64,000 bases of DNA from Halorubrum sodomense (lineage in GTDB: Archaea > Halobacteriota > Halobacteria > Halobacteriales > Haloferacaceae). Where the stretch lies: contig NZ_FOYN01000003.1 in NCBI RefSeq assembly GCF_900111935.1, positions 553,800-617,799 of the forward strand, read 5' to 3'. Made by a program: the position numbers and the translations under genes. The notes under the pieces were generated by a model that was not told the DNA's origin, searched no databases, and was given only the letters and a program-made list of their open reading frames with translations. How positions within the stretch are numbered: the first letter of the stretch is position 1; the number at the start of each line of letters is the position of its first letter. This document shows, in pieces, positions 1 through 7,969 of this stretch.

Positions 1-212
1 TCGACGACGTGGAGTCCGGCCTCGACCGCTTCGACGAGGAGTTCGACGACCTGTGGGACGACCTCGCGGAGATCGACGCGCGGCTCACCGACATCGAGGA
101 CCGCCTCGGCGAGGACCTCGACGACGTGGCCGCCGAGTTGGACGAGATCAACGATCACCTCGACGAACTCGACGAGTTCCGAACTCGTCTCAACGAGGCC
201 TTCGGGCCCTAA
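1..212 (+). CDS. C-terminal end of an acidic coiled-coil protein (partial)
   Basis: An open frame runs in from before the window (codons from base 3) and stops at TAA 210-212. The visible ~70 residues are almost all Asp, Glu, Leu, Ile and Arg in heptad-like spacing (for example EIDARLTDIEDRL and ELDEINDHLDEL), which predicts a long coiled coil. There is no signal peptide or enzymatic motif in the part seen. A GTG at base 9 could also start a 67-residue protein, but the frame stays open upstream, so a truncated longer gene is more likely. The function is unknown; it may be a structural or scaffold protein. Confidence 0.6.
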   Translation, partial: DDVESGLDRFDEEFDDLWDDLAEIDARLTDIEDRLGEDLDDVAAELDEINDHLDELDEFRTRLNEAFGP

Positions 213-310
213 TTCGACCGTTTACGACGATACACGACTCCTGTCGTCCGGCTCTGTCCGATCGGTTCCAAAACGCAATCCGTTTCACGCGCGCGACCCC
301 ATCTCGCCCA

Positions 311-1216
311 ATGACAGATCCGGTTCCGGTCGCGGTTCCTCGCAAGGGACGCCCGCTCGAGGCCGTCTTAGAGCGGGTCGCGGCCGTCGCGGACGACGAC
401 CGCATCGACCGGCTCGCGGACACCGTGAGCAACACGCTCCGGTACGAGAAGGCCGTCACGAAGGGCGCGGTCGACGCCGACGACGGTCCCTACGAACGGC
501 TCGCCGAGTACTCTGACCCGACGACGGAGGCGAAACCGGAGTTCACGCTGCTGCGCGACGACCGGAACGGGAAACCCCGCCGGATCGTCTTCGACGCCGC
601 AACGGTCGATCTGGGCGGTGTGACGGTCACGCTCGTCGGCCGCGAGGAACCGTTTCGAGCGCTCCGGACCCACGAGTTCGCGCTCGGATTCGACTCCGCC
701 GACCTCGTGTTAGAGGAGGTGGTCGGGATAAGAGCGACCGGGCTCGGTAACATCTCCGACATCAACGACCGAATCGATCCGGTCGACACCGACGTCCGCG
801 TCGTCGGCGGACTCGGTGACACGGTGTATCACACTCTGATGGGGCGCGAGAACGGCCGGGCTCCGAGCGAGACGTTCGACCGCGCGTTCCTCGTCGACTA
901 CGAGGGGCCGCTGTGTATCTCGCCCCGGTACGAGCGTCTCGTCACCGCGGTGCTGGGGACTGACGCGCTCGACGGCGTCGAGTTCGTCTATCCCGAGGCC
1001 GACGAGGAAGAGGAGGCCGCTATCGCCCGAGTCGGCCTCGGCGTGTACCTCACCGTCACCGGTTCGACCGCCCGCGAACACGGGCTCTCGGTCGGCGAAC
1101 AGCTGTTCCCCAGTGAGACGGTTCTGATGCGCAACGCGGCCGAGACGGCGGAGTCGGTCTCGCGCGTGCTTCGAGCGCTCGACCGCGAAGCCGCCGACTC
1201 GGAGATTCGCGTCTGA
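311..1216 (+). CDS. HisG-like (periplasmic-binding fold) protein, function unknown
   Basis: The gene encodes 301 residues. I chose the ATG at 311 because the coding pattern begins there and the frame upstream looks non-coding. The N-terminus AVPRKGRPLEAVLE resembles the opening strand of ATP phosphoribosyltransferase HisG, and VTLVGREEPFRALRTHEFA followed by GFDSADLVLEE matches the region where HisG has LVRxxDIPxYV then DLGIxGxDxLxE. No convincing PRPP-binding signature is visible downstream, and no his genes are nearby, so it is probably a HisG-fold paralogue rather than the histidine enzyme. It is soluble, with no signal peptide. The resemblance is a by-eye judgement of moderate strength. 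Confidence 0.6.
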   Translation: MTDPVPVAVPRKGRPLEAVLERVAAVADDDRIDRLADTVSNTLRYEKAVTKGAVDADDGPYERLAEYSDPTTEAKPEFTLLRDDRNGKPRRIVFDAATVDLGGVTVTLVGREEPFRALRTHEFALGFDSADLVLEEVVGIRATGLGNISDINDRIDPVDTDVRVVGGLGDTVYHTLMGRENGRAPSETFDRAFLVDYEGPLCISPRYERLVTAVLGTDALDGVEFVYPEADEEEEAAIARVGLGVYLTVTGSTAREHGLSVGEQLFPSETVLMRNAAETAESVSRVLRALDREAADSEIRV

Positions 1217-1576
1217 CGCCGGATACGATATCGCGGGATGCGATATATGCGGTAGTGGTGAGACGGGTATCGACCCCGGCACGTTACCCCGTACTGACCG
1301 TCTCGATGCCGCGAGAAAACGGTAGCAGCTGATCGAGTCGTTCCGATCGGAGTGAGCGACCGACGATTCGGCTCGAACTCGCGCGGGTGTTTCGCACGGT
1401 TATCCACGAAAAGTATATCCGAAGATGTAGTACTAGATTTTCATAGTAGTAGCCCTAGATTACGAGATATTCAATACACGGCGGTCGGCTAAGAGCACTA
1501 GAAAAGAAGATAAGGTCACTTATCCGTAAATCTAGGATAGATTAAAGTCACACGCGCGAGAAACGTCGTTCGAACG
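1217..1576. other. 360-bp intergenic region, A+T-rich in its second half
   Basis: There is no plausible gene here. Bases ~1405-1550 are far more A+T-rich than the surroundings and contain short imperfect repeats such as TAGTACTAGATT and TAGTAGCCCTAGATT. A TATA-like stretch at ~1535-1545 (GATAGATTAAAG) lies about 32-42 nt before the ATG at 1577, so the last part is probably the promoter of the next gene pair. No origin-recognition boxes, tRNA or obvious structured RNA were seen. Confidence 0.45.
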
Positions 1577-1957
1577 ATGGGAGGCGATCGACAGTCGGTG
1601 AAGACGTACGTCCCGACGGAACAGAAGGACGTCTGGCGAAACCACGCCGACGAACTCGACATGTCGCTGAGCGAGTTCGTCAGGACGATGGTACAGGCCG
1701 GGCGCAGGGGGTTCACGCCGACCGAGTCGGCGGGGCACGACGAACCCGCTCCCGAGGCCTCCGACCCCCAGGGTCACGACCTCGAAAGGCGGGTCCACGC
1801 GGCTCTCGAATCCGGGCCTCGTTCGTGGGACGAACTCGTCCAGGCCGTCGTCGGTGACGTGGAAGACGAACTGGAGGCGACGCTGGACGACTTACAGGAT
1901 CGCAACCGCGTCCGATACAGCGGCCGGGACGGGGGATACGTGTTGACCGATGAGTAG
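1577..1957 (+). CDS. Small ribbon-helix-helix / winged-helix-like protein (DUF5805-type)
   Basis: The protein has 126 residues. The N-terminal part (VKTYVPTEQKDVWRNHADEL, then MSLSEFVRTMVQAGRRG) has the look of a ribbon-helix-helix DNA-binding domain: a short strand followed by two helices with the SxSEFVR pattern. The C-terminal half (ERRVHAALESGPRSWDELV to the end) resembles a small winged-helix with a final GGYVLTDE hairpin. It overlaps the following recombinase gene by 8 bp, so the two are co-translated and it may be an accessory or regulatory factor for that recombinase. The DUF5805 name is from memory of haloarchaeal annotations. Confidence 0.7.
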   Translation: MGGDRQSVKTYVPTEQKDVWRNHADELDMSLSEFVRTMVQAGRRGFTPTESAGHDEPAPEASDPQGHDLERRVHAALESGPRSWDELVQAVVGDVEDELEATLDDLQDRNRVRYSGRDGGYVLTDE

Positions 1958-2981
1958 CGCCAGAGCGGCTCCCGATCCGGACGACCCGATCGGCTACTTC
2001 CTCGAAGACCTCACGTATCACGGGAAGACCGACCGAACCAGAGCGGCGTACGAGCGCGTCCTCCGTCGGTTCGAGGCGTTTCTCGACGAGACCGAACCGA
2101 ACGCCGCGACGCACCGGGACTGTATGTCGTTCGTCCACTCGCTGCGGGGCGACGCCGCCGACAGCACCGTCGCGACGTACGCGGCGTACCTGCATCGGTT
2201 TTACGGGTATATGACGGAAGTGGGCGCCTTCGACGACAATCCGATGACGCTGGTGATGGAGGAGATGGACGAGACCGTCGATAAGGACCCCGCCCGTCGC
2301 GACGTCTCGATCCCGGCGATGCGGTCGTTTGTCGCCGGGATCCGTCATCCCCTCCACCGCGCGCTCGTGGTGACGCTACTGAAGACCGGCATGCGGGTCG
2401 GCGAGTTGTGTAACCTTGACCTCCGCGATCTGGCCGTTTCCGACCCGGAGCTCGACGCCGCGTACGCGCTCGGCGGGCGCCCCGCGCTGTCCGAGCGACC
2501 GGACTCGATATTCGTGACCGCGGAGGCGACCGTCGGCGAGGAACTGAACGGCGAGGCGCGGACGGCCGCCAACAAGCGGAAGCGCGGGACGGTGATCCCG
2601 GTCGACGACGAGCTTCGGCGGACGTTGAAGGCGTGGCTCGCGGTCCGACCGGATTCTCCGTCGCCCGCGGACCCGTTGTTCGTCGGCACCGCGGAGGGAT
2701 GGGGCGAGCGACTCCGGCCGCAGGCGGTCAGGCACGTCGTTGAGCGGTACGCCCGCGAGGAGGGCTGGTATCGGACCGGCGGCGGCGCCGACGAGAACGT
2801 TACGCCTCACTACTTCCGGCACTTCTTCACGACGCACCTCAGAGACAGAACCGGCGACCGCGGCGTGGTGAAGTACCTGCGCGGCGACGTCGCCGACGAC
2901 GTGATCGACACGTACACCCACAACTGGGGCGATCAGGTCCGGGAGACGTACGAGGCGAACGTCTACCGACTGGTTTCGTGA
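1950..2981 (+). CDS. Tyrosine recombinase/integrase, XerC/XerD-like
   Basis: The 343-residue protein has an N-terminal SAM-like core-binding domain (residues ~10-110, DRTRAAYERVLRRFEAFL) and a C-terminal catalytic domain. Catalytic residues visible are Arg ~149 in TGMRVGELC, a Lys in NKRKRGTVIPV, the H-x-x-R box in HYFRHFFTT (~287-290), and the nucleophile Tyr ~322 in DTYTHN. The usual LGH box before the Tyr reads LRGD, so the second His is apparently replaced. It may be a chromosomal Xer-type resolvase or a domesticated integrase. The upstream DUF5805-like gene is translationally coupled to it. No att-like direct repeats were found around it. Confidence 0.85.
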   Translation: MSSARAAPDPDDPIGYFLEDLTYHGKTDRTRAAYERVLRRFEAFLDETEPNAATHRDCMSFVHSLRGDAADSTVATYAAYLHRFYGYMTEVGAFDDNPMTLVMEEMDETVDKDPARRDVSIPAMRSFVAGIRHPLHRALVVTLLKTGMRVGELCNLDLRDLAVSDPELDAAYALGGRPALSERPDSIFVTAEATVGEELNGEARTAANKRKRGTVIPVDDELRRTLKAWLAVRPDSPSPADPLFVGTAEGWGERLRPQAVRHVVERYAREEGWYRTGGGADENVTPHYFRHFFTTHLRDRTGDRGVVKYLRGDVADDVIDTYTHNWGDQVRETYEANVYRLVS

Positions 2982-3015
2982 ACCAGCCGTCCCGTCGCGT
3001 TGGTCGGGTGTCAAC

Positions 3016-3051
3016 GGATCAGGTATGTGTTGTCCAAATACCAACGTATCC
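3016..3051. promoter_or_regulatory. Interrupted inverted repeat in the gap before the PAP2 gene
   Basis: Two nested pairs of arms are present: GGAT (3016-3019) with ATCC (3048-3051), and GGTAT (3022-3026) with ATACC (3038-3042). They lie in a 211-bp A+T-enriched gap just after the recombinase stop. The repeat could be an operator for the downstream gene or a weak terminator hairpin for the recombinase. A TATA-like CATATGTC at ~3161 precedes the PAP2 start by about 30 nt. Confidence 0.3.
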
Positions 3052-3192
3052 TGTTCGCACGAGAACGCGTAAATAGTATTTCGCTATATCTAATTGCCCC
3101 AGTCGGTTCTATCAGCCGCGAACGACAAGACGCGAAGGAACGACCGCCGTCCGTGTCACTCATATGTCGCGACGATCCGTGTAAAGACGACG

Positions 3193-4053
3193 ATGGCGCT
3201 CCTCGAAGTGACCGCCGCTACCGGCCTCTCGGTAATGGCCGGAACGGCGGTCACAGCCCTCCTCTGTGTCGGGCCTCGACAGGTGTCGCGGGCGATGACC
3301 GATGTCGACGAGCGCATCCGCGGGGTCGCCCCCTACCTCGGGGCGGCGGTCGCGCTCCTCGCGGTCAAACAGCTCACGCAGGGGTATCGGCTGCGCTTCT
3401 CTCGCGCGCTGGGCTGGAACATCACCGACGAGCTGTACGCGCTGGAAGGCGGGTTCGTGGCGGGCCTCCAAGACGTGACGCCGGAGGCGACGCTGGAGTT
3501 CTTCACCGTGAGCTACATGGTCGGGTTCGCGTTCCTCCTCGTCGCGGGACCGATAACGTACTTCCTCTCGGCGGGACGCCGACAGCGACACCTGAAGGAA
3601 CTGCTCGTCGCGTACATGCTGAACTACGCCGTCGGCACCGTCTGTTACACCCTGTTCATCTCGTACGGGCCGCGAAACCACTTGGAGACCGTCTCCGGAC
3701 TGATGTACCGGGTGTACCCGCAGACGCAGGACCTCACCGCGGCGGTGGCGTCGAATACCAACGTGTTTCCGTCGCTCCACACCTCCCTGTCGGTGGCCGT
3801 CGTCGCGGTCGCCTGGCGCTCGCGACGGACGCATCCGCGCTGGACGCCCGTCGCCGCCGCGGTCGCGGTCGCCGTGGTGTTCTCGACGATGTACCTCGGC
3901 ATCCACTGGCTCACCGACGTCGTCGCCGGCGCCGCGCTCGGCGTCGGGTCGGTGTTCGCCGCGGTGCGGATCGTGGACCGGGCGGAGTCGCGGTCGCTCA
4001 CGGCTCGCGACGACACCCACGAGGAACCGGCCGGCCGGGCCGGCGACGATTAG
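3193..4053 (+). CDS. PAP2-superfamily membrane phosphatase
   Basis: A 286-residue multi-pass membrane protein with about six hydrophobic segments. The PAP2 catalytic motifs are FPSLHTSLSV (residues ~192, the C2 Ser-His motif) and GIHWLTDVVAG (~235, the C3 His-x3-Asp motif). The LHTS spacing and the YLGIHW form match the inositol-phosphorylceramide-synthase-like PAP2 branch. Likely activity is dephosphorylation or head-group transfer on polyprenyl or archaeol lipids at the membrane. I chose ATG 3193 because a TATA-like element lies ~30 nt upstream and the preceding in-frame codons look non-coding; an ATG at 3094 would add 33 residues. Confidence 0.85.
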   Translation: MALLEVTAATGLSVMAGTAVTALLCVGPRQVSRAMTDVDERIRGVAPYLGAAVALLAVKQLTQGYRLRFSRALGWNITDELYALEGGFVAGLQDVTPEATLEFFTVSYMVGFAFLLVAGPITYFLSAGRRQRHLKELLVAYMLNYAVGTVCYTLFISYGPRNHLETVSGLMYRVYPQTQDLTAAVASNTNVFPSLHTSLSVAVVAVAWRSRRTHPRWTPVAAAVAVAVVFSTMYLGIHWLTDVVAGAALGVGSVFAAVRIVDRAESRSLTARDDTHEEPAGRAGDD

Positions 4054-4217
4054 GGGAACGACGGTCCTCCGACCACGGACCGCGACGACGAGGCCGGAGC
4101 GAGAGACGGCGGTCACCGCTTCCGCGAGCCCCGACTAGCCGGTGTTCCGAATCCCGATGAACGCGAGCGGAGAGACCGTTCAGACGGAGAGCGTCCGGAC
4201 CGAGCTCGTCTCGGGGG

Positions 4218-5315
4218 TCACTCCTCGTCGAGCAGGCTCTCGACGAGGGCCTCGGGGTCGAACCGGGTGATGTCGTCGTACCCCTGTCCGGTGCCGAGGA
4301 AGAGGATCGGCTTGCCGGTGACGTACGCGACCGAGATGGCGGCGCCGCCCGAGGAGTCGGCGTCGGCCTTCGTCAGGATCGCGCCGTCGATCGCCGCGGC
4401 GTCGTCGAACTCCTTCGCGCGGTTGACCGCGTCTTGGCCCGCGACCGCCTCGTCGACGAAGAGGGTCATGTCGGGGTCGACGACGCGGTCGATCTTCTCC
4501 AGTTGGGCCATCAGGTCGTCGCTTGTGTGGAGCCGCCCCGCCGTGTCGCCGAGGACGACGTCGATGTCGTTCGCCTCGGCGTACTCGACGCCGTCGTAGA
4601 TGACGGCCGCCGGATCGCCGCCCTGATCGTGGCTGATCAGGTCCCGGCCGAGCCGGTCGGCGTGTTCGCGGATCTGCTCGTTCGCGCCCGCGCGGTAGGT
4701 GTCGCCGTTCGCGAGGACGGACGAGTAGCCGCGGTCTGCGAGCCACTCCGAGAGCTTCGCGATGCTCGTCGTCTTCCCGACGCCGTTGACGCCGGTGAAG
4801 ACGATGGTGACGGGCTTGTCCGCCTCGGCGATCCGCTGCTCGAAGTCGAACTGCCCGACGGCGATGACGTCGAGGAGGGCGTCGTGAAGCGCCGACTCGA
4901 CGAGTTCGCCGGTGGTCTCGACCTGCTTGCGGGACTCGCCGAGCATGCTCTCGCGGACGCTGTCGAGGATCTGCTCGGCGACGCTCATCTCCACGTCGCT
5001 TTCGAGCAGCGCCATCTCGAGGTTCCACAGCGGCTCCTCTAAGTCCTCCTCCTCGATGATAATTCGCCCGGTCGCGAACGCCTTCGCGCGCTGGAAGGTG
5101 CTCGGTTCGTCGTCGTCCGAGGTCGTCTCGTCGGCCTCGACTGCGTCGGCTTCGGCGGCGGTCGCCGCAGCGCCGCCTTCGGGGGCCTCGTCGCTCGCGT
5201 CGGCGTCGCTCCCCGGGGCCGCTCCCTCCTCGGGGGACGCCTCCTCGTCGACCTCGGTCGACGCTTCGACGTCCTCTCGGAAGCCCGAGAGCTTGTCTTT
5301 CAGTCCGTCGAACAC
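4218..5315 (-). CDS. ftsY: Signal recognition particle receptor FtsY
   Basis: The 365-residue protein begins with an acidic, alanine-rich A domain (residues ~15-85), followed by the four-helix N domain and the GTPase G domain. The P-loop GVNGVGKTTS is near residue 175, followed by DTAGRLHT, ILTKAD and the closing GTGQGYDD-ITRFDPE element typical of SRP GTPases. It receives SRP-ribosome complexes at the membrane. It is last in the minus-strand operon rpl18a-pfdA-ftsY, 15 nt after the prefoldin stop. Confidence 0.97.
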   Translation of the reverse strand: MFDGLKDKLSGFREDVEASTEVDEEASPEEGAAPGSDADASDEAPEGGAAATAAEADAVEADETTSDDDEPSTFQRAKAFATGRIIIEEEDLEEPLWNLEMALLESDVEMSVAEQILDSVRESMLGESRKQVETTGELVESALHDALLDVIAVGQFDFEQRIAEADKPVTIVFTGVNGVGKTTSIAKLSEWLADRGYSSVLANGDTYRAGANEQIREHADRLGRDLISHDQGGDPAAVIYDGVEYAEANDIDVVLGDTAGRLHTSDDLMAQLEKIDRVVDPDMTLFVDEAVAGQDAVNRAKEFDDAAAIDGAILTKADADSSGGAAISVAYVTGKPILFLGTGQGYDDITRFDPEALVESLLDEE

Positions 5316-5330
5316 GGTCTGACCCTCGTC

Positions 5331-5789
5331 TTACTCCTCTCCGTCCTGCGTCTGCTGCATCTGCTGCATCTGCTGTTGCTGCATCTGCTGTTGCATCTGC
5401 TGGGCCTGCTGTTCGAGCTCGTCGCTCTCGGACTCCAGCTCTTCGACCTCCGCCTGCGTCTCTTCGATGCGGTCGTCGAGCGCCTCCTGCTTGCGCCGGA
5501 GGACGTCGATGGCGTCGTCCTGCTCCTGCTCCGCGGAGTAGTTGCCGCCGAGCGAGACGATGACCTCGTCGATGTCCTGGACCTCGGCGCGGAGGTACGC
5601 GCCGCCGCCGAGCGGGACCTGAACGGTCGCGCCCGTGTCGAGGGTCTCGATGGCCTCGACCGCGTCGTCGATGTCGGCCTTCTCCTCGCGGTAGTCGGCT
5701 ATCTCGGCTTCGAGCGCCTCGATCTCCTCGTCGAGCGCCTGGATCTCCTGGGAGAGCTGCTGAAGCTGCTGTTGTCCGCCACCCATCAT
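5331..5789 (-). CDS. pfdA: Prefoldin subunit alpha
   Basis: 152 residues with the prefoldin alpha layout: an N-terminal coiled-coil helix (QLQQLSQEIQALDEEIEALE), a central beta-hairpin region (VQVPLGGGAYLRAEV and VIVSLGGNYSAE), and a C-terminal coiled coil ending in a Gln/Met-rich tail. It forms the hexameric chaperone that hands nascent proteins to the thermosome. The start ATG overlaps the rpl18a stop by 4 nt, which fixes the start and indicates translational coupling. Confidence 0.95.
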   Translation of the reverse strand: MMGGGQQQLQQLSQEIQALDEEIEALEAEIADYREEKADIDDAVEAIETLDTGATVQVPLGGGAYLRAEVQDIDEVIVSLGGNYSAEQEQDDAIDVLRRKQEALDDRIEETQAEVEELESESDELEQQAQQMQQQMQQQQMQQMQQTQDGEE

Positions 5790-5962
5790 GCCTCGGACAC
5801 CTCCTCGATGTCGATCTGGGTGCGCTTGCGGTTGTGCTGGCTCCCGACGTTGGTGTAGATTCGCTCGCGGGCGAGGTCCTCGTTTTCCGCCTCGACGTCC
5901 TTCGTGAACGGCTGATCGCCGTCTCGACTCTGGAACCGTCCACTCACCGTGTACGTACTCAT
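5786..5962 (-). CDS. rpl18a: Large-subunit ribosomal protein LX (L18Ae/L20e)
   Basis: A small gene of 58 residues starting MSTYTVSGRFQSRDG and ending IDIEEVSEA. The TVSGRF opening, the central TKDVEAENEDLARERIY and the VGSQHNRKR segment are typical of archaeal LX. It overlaps pfdA by 4 nt (ATGA type). An element resembling a TATA box lies ~30 nt upstream, so the gene appears to be the promoter-proximal member of rpl18a-pfdA-ftsY. Confidence 0.93.
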   Translation of the reverse strand: MSTYTVSGRFQSRDGDQPFTKDVEAENEDLARERIYTNVGSQHNRKRTQIDIEEVSEA

Positions 5963-5986
5963 GTTTCCCGATGTGGCAGGGACAGG

Positions 5987-6004
5987 GAAGTATCTTCCTA
6001 AAGG
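5987..6004 (-). promoter_or_regulatory. Probable promoter of rpl18a-pfdA-ftsY
   Basis: Read on the minus strand, CCTTTAGGAAG runs into GAAGATACTTC 25-42 nt before the rpl18a ATG. This fits an archaeal TATA/BRE giving a nearly leaderless transcript. It suggests that the operon is transcribed independently of the ABC genes upstream. Confidence 0.45.
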
Positions 6005-6106
6005 GGGACAGGCCGCCGCGTCGACGAGGGGGGCTTCCGAGCGGGAGATATTCCCAGCGGGGGACCCTCCCAGCGAGAGGTCTCCCGAGCGGCTCCGCCT
6101 TCCGAG

Positions 6107-6922
6107 TCACCCCGAGAGATCCGCGCGCCGGAACCGAACGACGGCGAGCGCGACGAGGACGACCGTCGCCGCGAGCAGGACCGCCGCGCCCGTCGAATCG
6201 TACTCGCCCGATACGAGGACGGCGGACGGGTCGTAGTGCGCCGTCGGACTGAGATCCCCGACCGCCGCGTAGTCGGTGCTCGCCGCGACCGACTCGAGCA
6301 TGAACAGCGCGAACAGCGCGCCGAGCGCGACCCGCTGAGCGATCCCCGGCCGCGAGACGAGCGTCGACACGGCGATGCCGAACGCGACGCACGTCAGGTG
6401 GTACGGGACCGCGAGCGCGTGGACCGCGACGAGCCGCTCGACCGCGATCGTCTCCCCGACCGCGAGGACGCCGACGTACGCGACGACCGGTACCACGAGG
6501 TTCAGTAGGGCGACGAGCGGCACCAGTCCGAGGAACCGCCCGATCACGACGTCGCGGCGCGCGACCGGCGCCGACAGCGTGAGGTCCATCCGGCCGGAGG
6601 CGACGTCGCCGGCGATTGTCCCCCCGGCGAGGTACGCGAGGTAGAGGCCGACCAAGAGCAGCCACGCGAACTGGTAGAACTCCACCGCGAGGAACCCCTC
6701 GACGGAGGAGATGGCGATGATCCCGAACGCCTCCCGGACCGCCGGCGGAAACGCCTCGACGTAGGCGTCGAGGTCGACTCCGGACGTCGACAGCGACGGG
6801 TAGAAGGCCAAAAAGAGGAGTAGCGCCGCCGAGAGCAGCCCCGCCACCGCGAGCGACCCGCGGGCCCGGCCGGCGGCGTCGTAGCGCGCGATCGCGAGCC
6901 ACGGCGCCGGGCGGTCGCTCAT
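6107..6922 (-). CDS. ABC-2 type transporter permease
   Basis: The 271-residue protein has about six hydrophobic segments (first SLAVAGLLSAALLLFLAFY, ~22-42; last VLLAATVVLVALAVV near the C-terminus). The AGDVASGRMDLTLSAPVARRDV stretch (split here: GDVASGRMDLTL, then APVARRDV) is typical of ABC-2 permeases of the NosY/CcmB-like exporter type. It overlaps the ATPase gene by 4 nt (ATGA), so the two are one export system. The substrate is unknown. It lies between tif6 and rpl18a, an unusual place for a transporter. Confidence 0.9.
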   Translation of the reverse strand: MSDRPAPWLAIARYDAAGRARGSLAVAGLLSAALLLFLAFYPSLSTSGVDLDAYVEAFPPAVREAFGIIAISSVEGFLAVEFYQFAWLLLVGLYLAYLAGGTIAGDVASGRMDLTLSAPVARRDVVIGRFLGLVPLVALLNLVVPVVAYVGVLAVGETIAVERLVAVHALAVPYHLTCVAFGIAVSTLVSRPGIAQRVALGALFALFMLESVAASTDYAAVGDLSPTAHYDPSAVLVSGEYDSTGAAVLLAATVVLVALAVVRFRRADLSG

Positions 6923-7893
6923 CGGGCGTCACCCCCCGATCCCGCGGTCGCGTCCCTCGACGCGTCGCTCCCGCCGCTGCCGGTCGGTCTCGGTCCGCCG
7001 CCCCCGCTCGGCCCCGGCACGTCGCCGTCGTAGAAGGTCATGAACGCCTCCTCGAGCGGGGCGTCGACGACGTCGAGGTCCAGCACGGTGTACCCCGAGA
7101 GCAGGTCGATCAGCGCGTCGTACTCCCCGGTCCACGTGAACGAGACGGTCTCGCCGACGCGGAGGTTCATCGCGCCGCGGACCTCGAAGTCGTCCCGGTC
7201 GACGTCCTCCGCGACGCGGACGCGGACCTGTTTGCCGCCGCGAGACCGGAGGTCCGAGACGGACTCGACCGCGGCGAGATGACCATCCCTGAGGACGCCG
7301 ACGCGGTCGCACAGCGCCGCCACCTCGCCGAGGACGTGCGAGGAGAGGAGGACGCTCGCCCCGTCGTCCACGCGTTCGCGCACCAGGGCGGCGAACTCCT
7401 CTTGGAGCAGCGGGTCGAGCCCGGAGGTCGGCTCGTCGAGCAACAGGAGATCCGGGTCGTGCATGAACGCGGCCACCAGCGCCACCTTCTGCCGGTTGCC
7501 CCGCGAGAGGTCTGCGATCCGACGCGACTCGTCCAGGTCGAACCGGTCGACGAGGCCGTCGCGGCTCGACTCGCCGCGGAGCGCCGCCTGGTGGTCGAGG
7601 AACGCCGCCGCGGTGCGGTCGCGGTCGAGCCCCGGGTCGCTGGGGAGGTACCCGATCCGCTCCCGGGCGCGGCGCGACTCGACGGGGTCGGTGACGTCGT
7701 GTCCCAGGAGCGTTCCGCCGCCGCTCGTCGGGGACAGGAATCCCAGGAGCGTGCGGATCGCGGTCGTCTTCCCCGCGCCGTTCGGCCCGAGGAAACCGAA
7801 CACCTCGCCCTCCTCGACGGTGAACGAGACGTCTTCGACCCCGCGGACGTCGCCGTAGTACTTGCTCAGGTCTCGGCACTCGATAGCGGGCAT
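6919..7893 (-). CDS. ABC transporter ATP-binding protein
   Basis: The 324-residue protein is a single nucleotide-binding domain with a Walker A at GPNGAGKTTAIRTL (~33-46), a Q-loop region, the signature DLSRGNRQKVAL in place of the classic LSGGQ, Walker B DLLLLDEPTSGLDP, and the H-loop LLSSHVLGE. A beta-rich C-terminal extension (~220-290) is followed by a Gly/Ser/Pro-rich tail of about 30 residues. It is the partner of the downstream permease, probably exporting a drug, lipid or peptide. The gene has its own TATA box. Confidence 0.93.
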   Translation of the reverse strand: MPAIECRDLSKYYGDVRGVEDVSFTVEEGEVFGFLGPNGAGKTTAIRTLLGFLSPTSGGGTLLGHDVTDPVESRRARERIGYLPSDPGLDRDRTAAAFLDHQAALRGESSRDGLVDRFDLDESRRIADLSRGNRQKVALVAAFMHDPDLLLLDEPTSGLDPLLQEEFAALVRERVDDGASVLLSSHVLGEVAALCDRVGVLRDGHLAAVESVSDLRSRGGKQVRVRVAEDVDRDDFEVRGAMNLRVGETVSFTWTGEYDALIDLLSGYTVLDLDVVDAPLEEAFMTFYDGDVPGPSGGGGPRPTGSGGSDASRDATAGSGGDAR

Positions 7894-7913
7894 GCCGCAC
7901 GCAACTCCGCTGG

Positions 7914-7926
7914 GGCTTATAAATGT
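7914..7926 (-). promoter_or_regulatory. TATA box of the ABC transporter pair
   Basis: On the minus strand the sequence reads ACATTTATAAGCC, placing the TATA element 22-32 nt before the ATG at 7893. This is the spacing for a leaderless transcript and argues that the ABC pair does not rely on transcription from the ribosomal genes upstream. Confidence 0.6.
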
Positions 7927-7969
7927 GGGAGCCGGCGACGAACTGAAAACGGGGGAACGGAGGACTGGT

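Noticed and set aside
1577-2981. The recombinase as evidence for an integrated provirus or genomic island
   Set aside because: No phage, replication or transposase genes, no att repeats and no clear compositional break, apart from the A+T-rich promoter gap, are visible around it.
5990-6110. Short CCCAGCG/CCGAGCGG-type repeats upstream of rpl18a
   Set aside because: The copies are short and imperfect, and G+C-rich intergenic DNA throws up such patterns easily; nothing indicates a functional array.
5331-6932. Long minus-strand frame that seems to fuse prefoldin alpha to an upstream sequence
   Set aside because: The upstream part is the wrong-frame shadow of rpl18a and the ABC permease. The real pfdA begins at 5789 and overlaps rpl18a.
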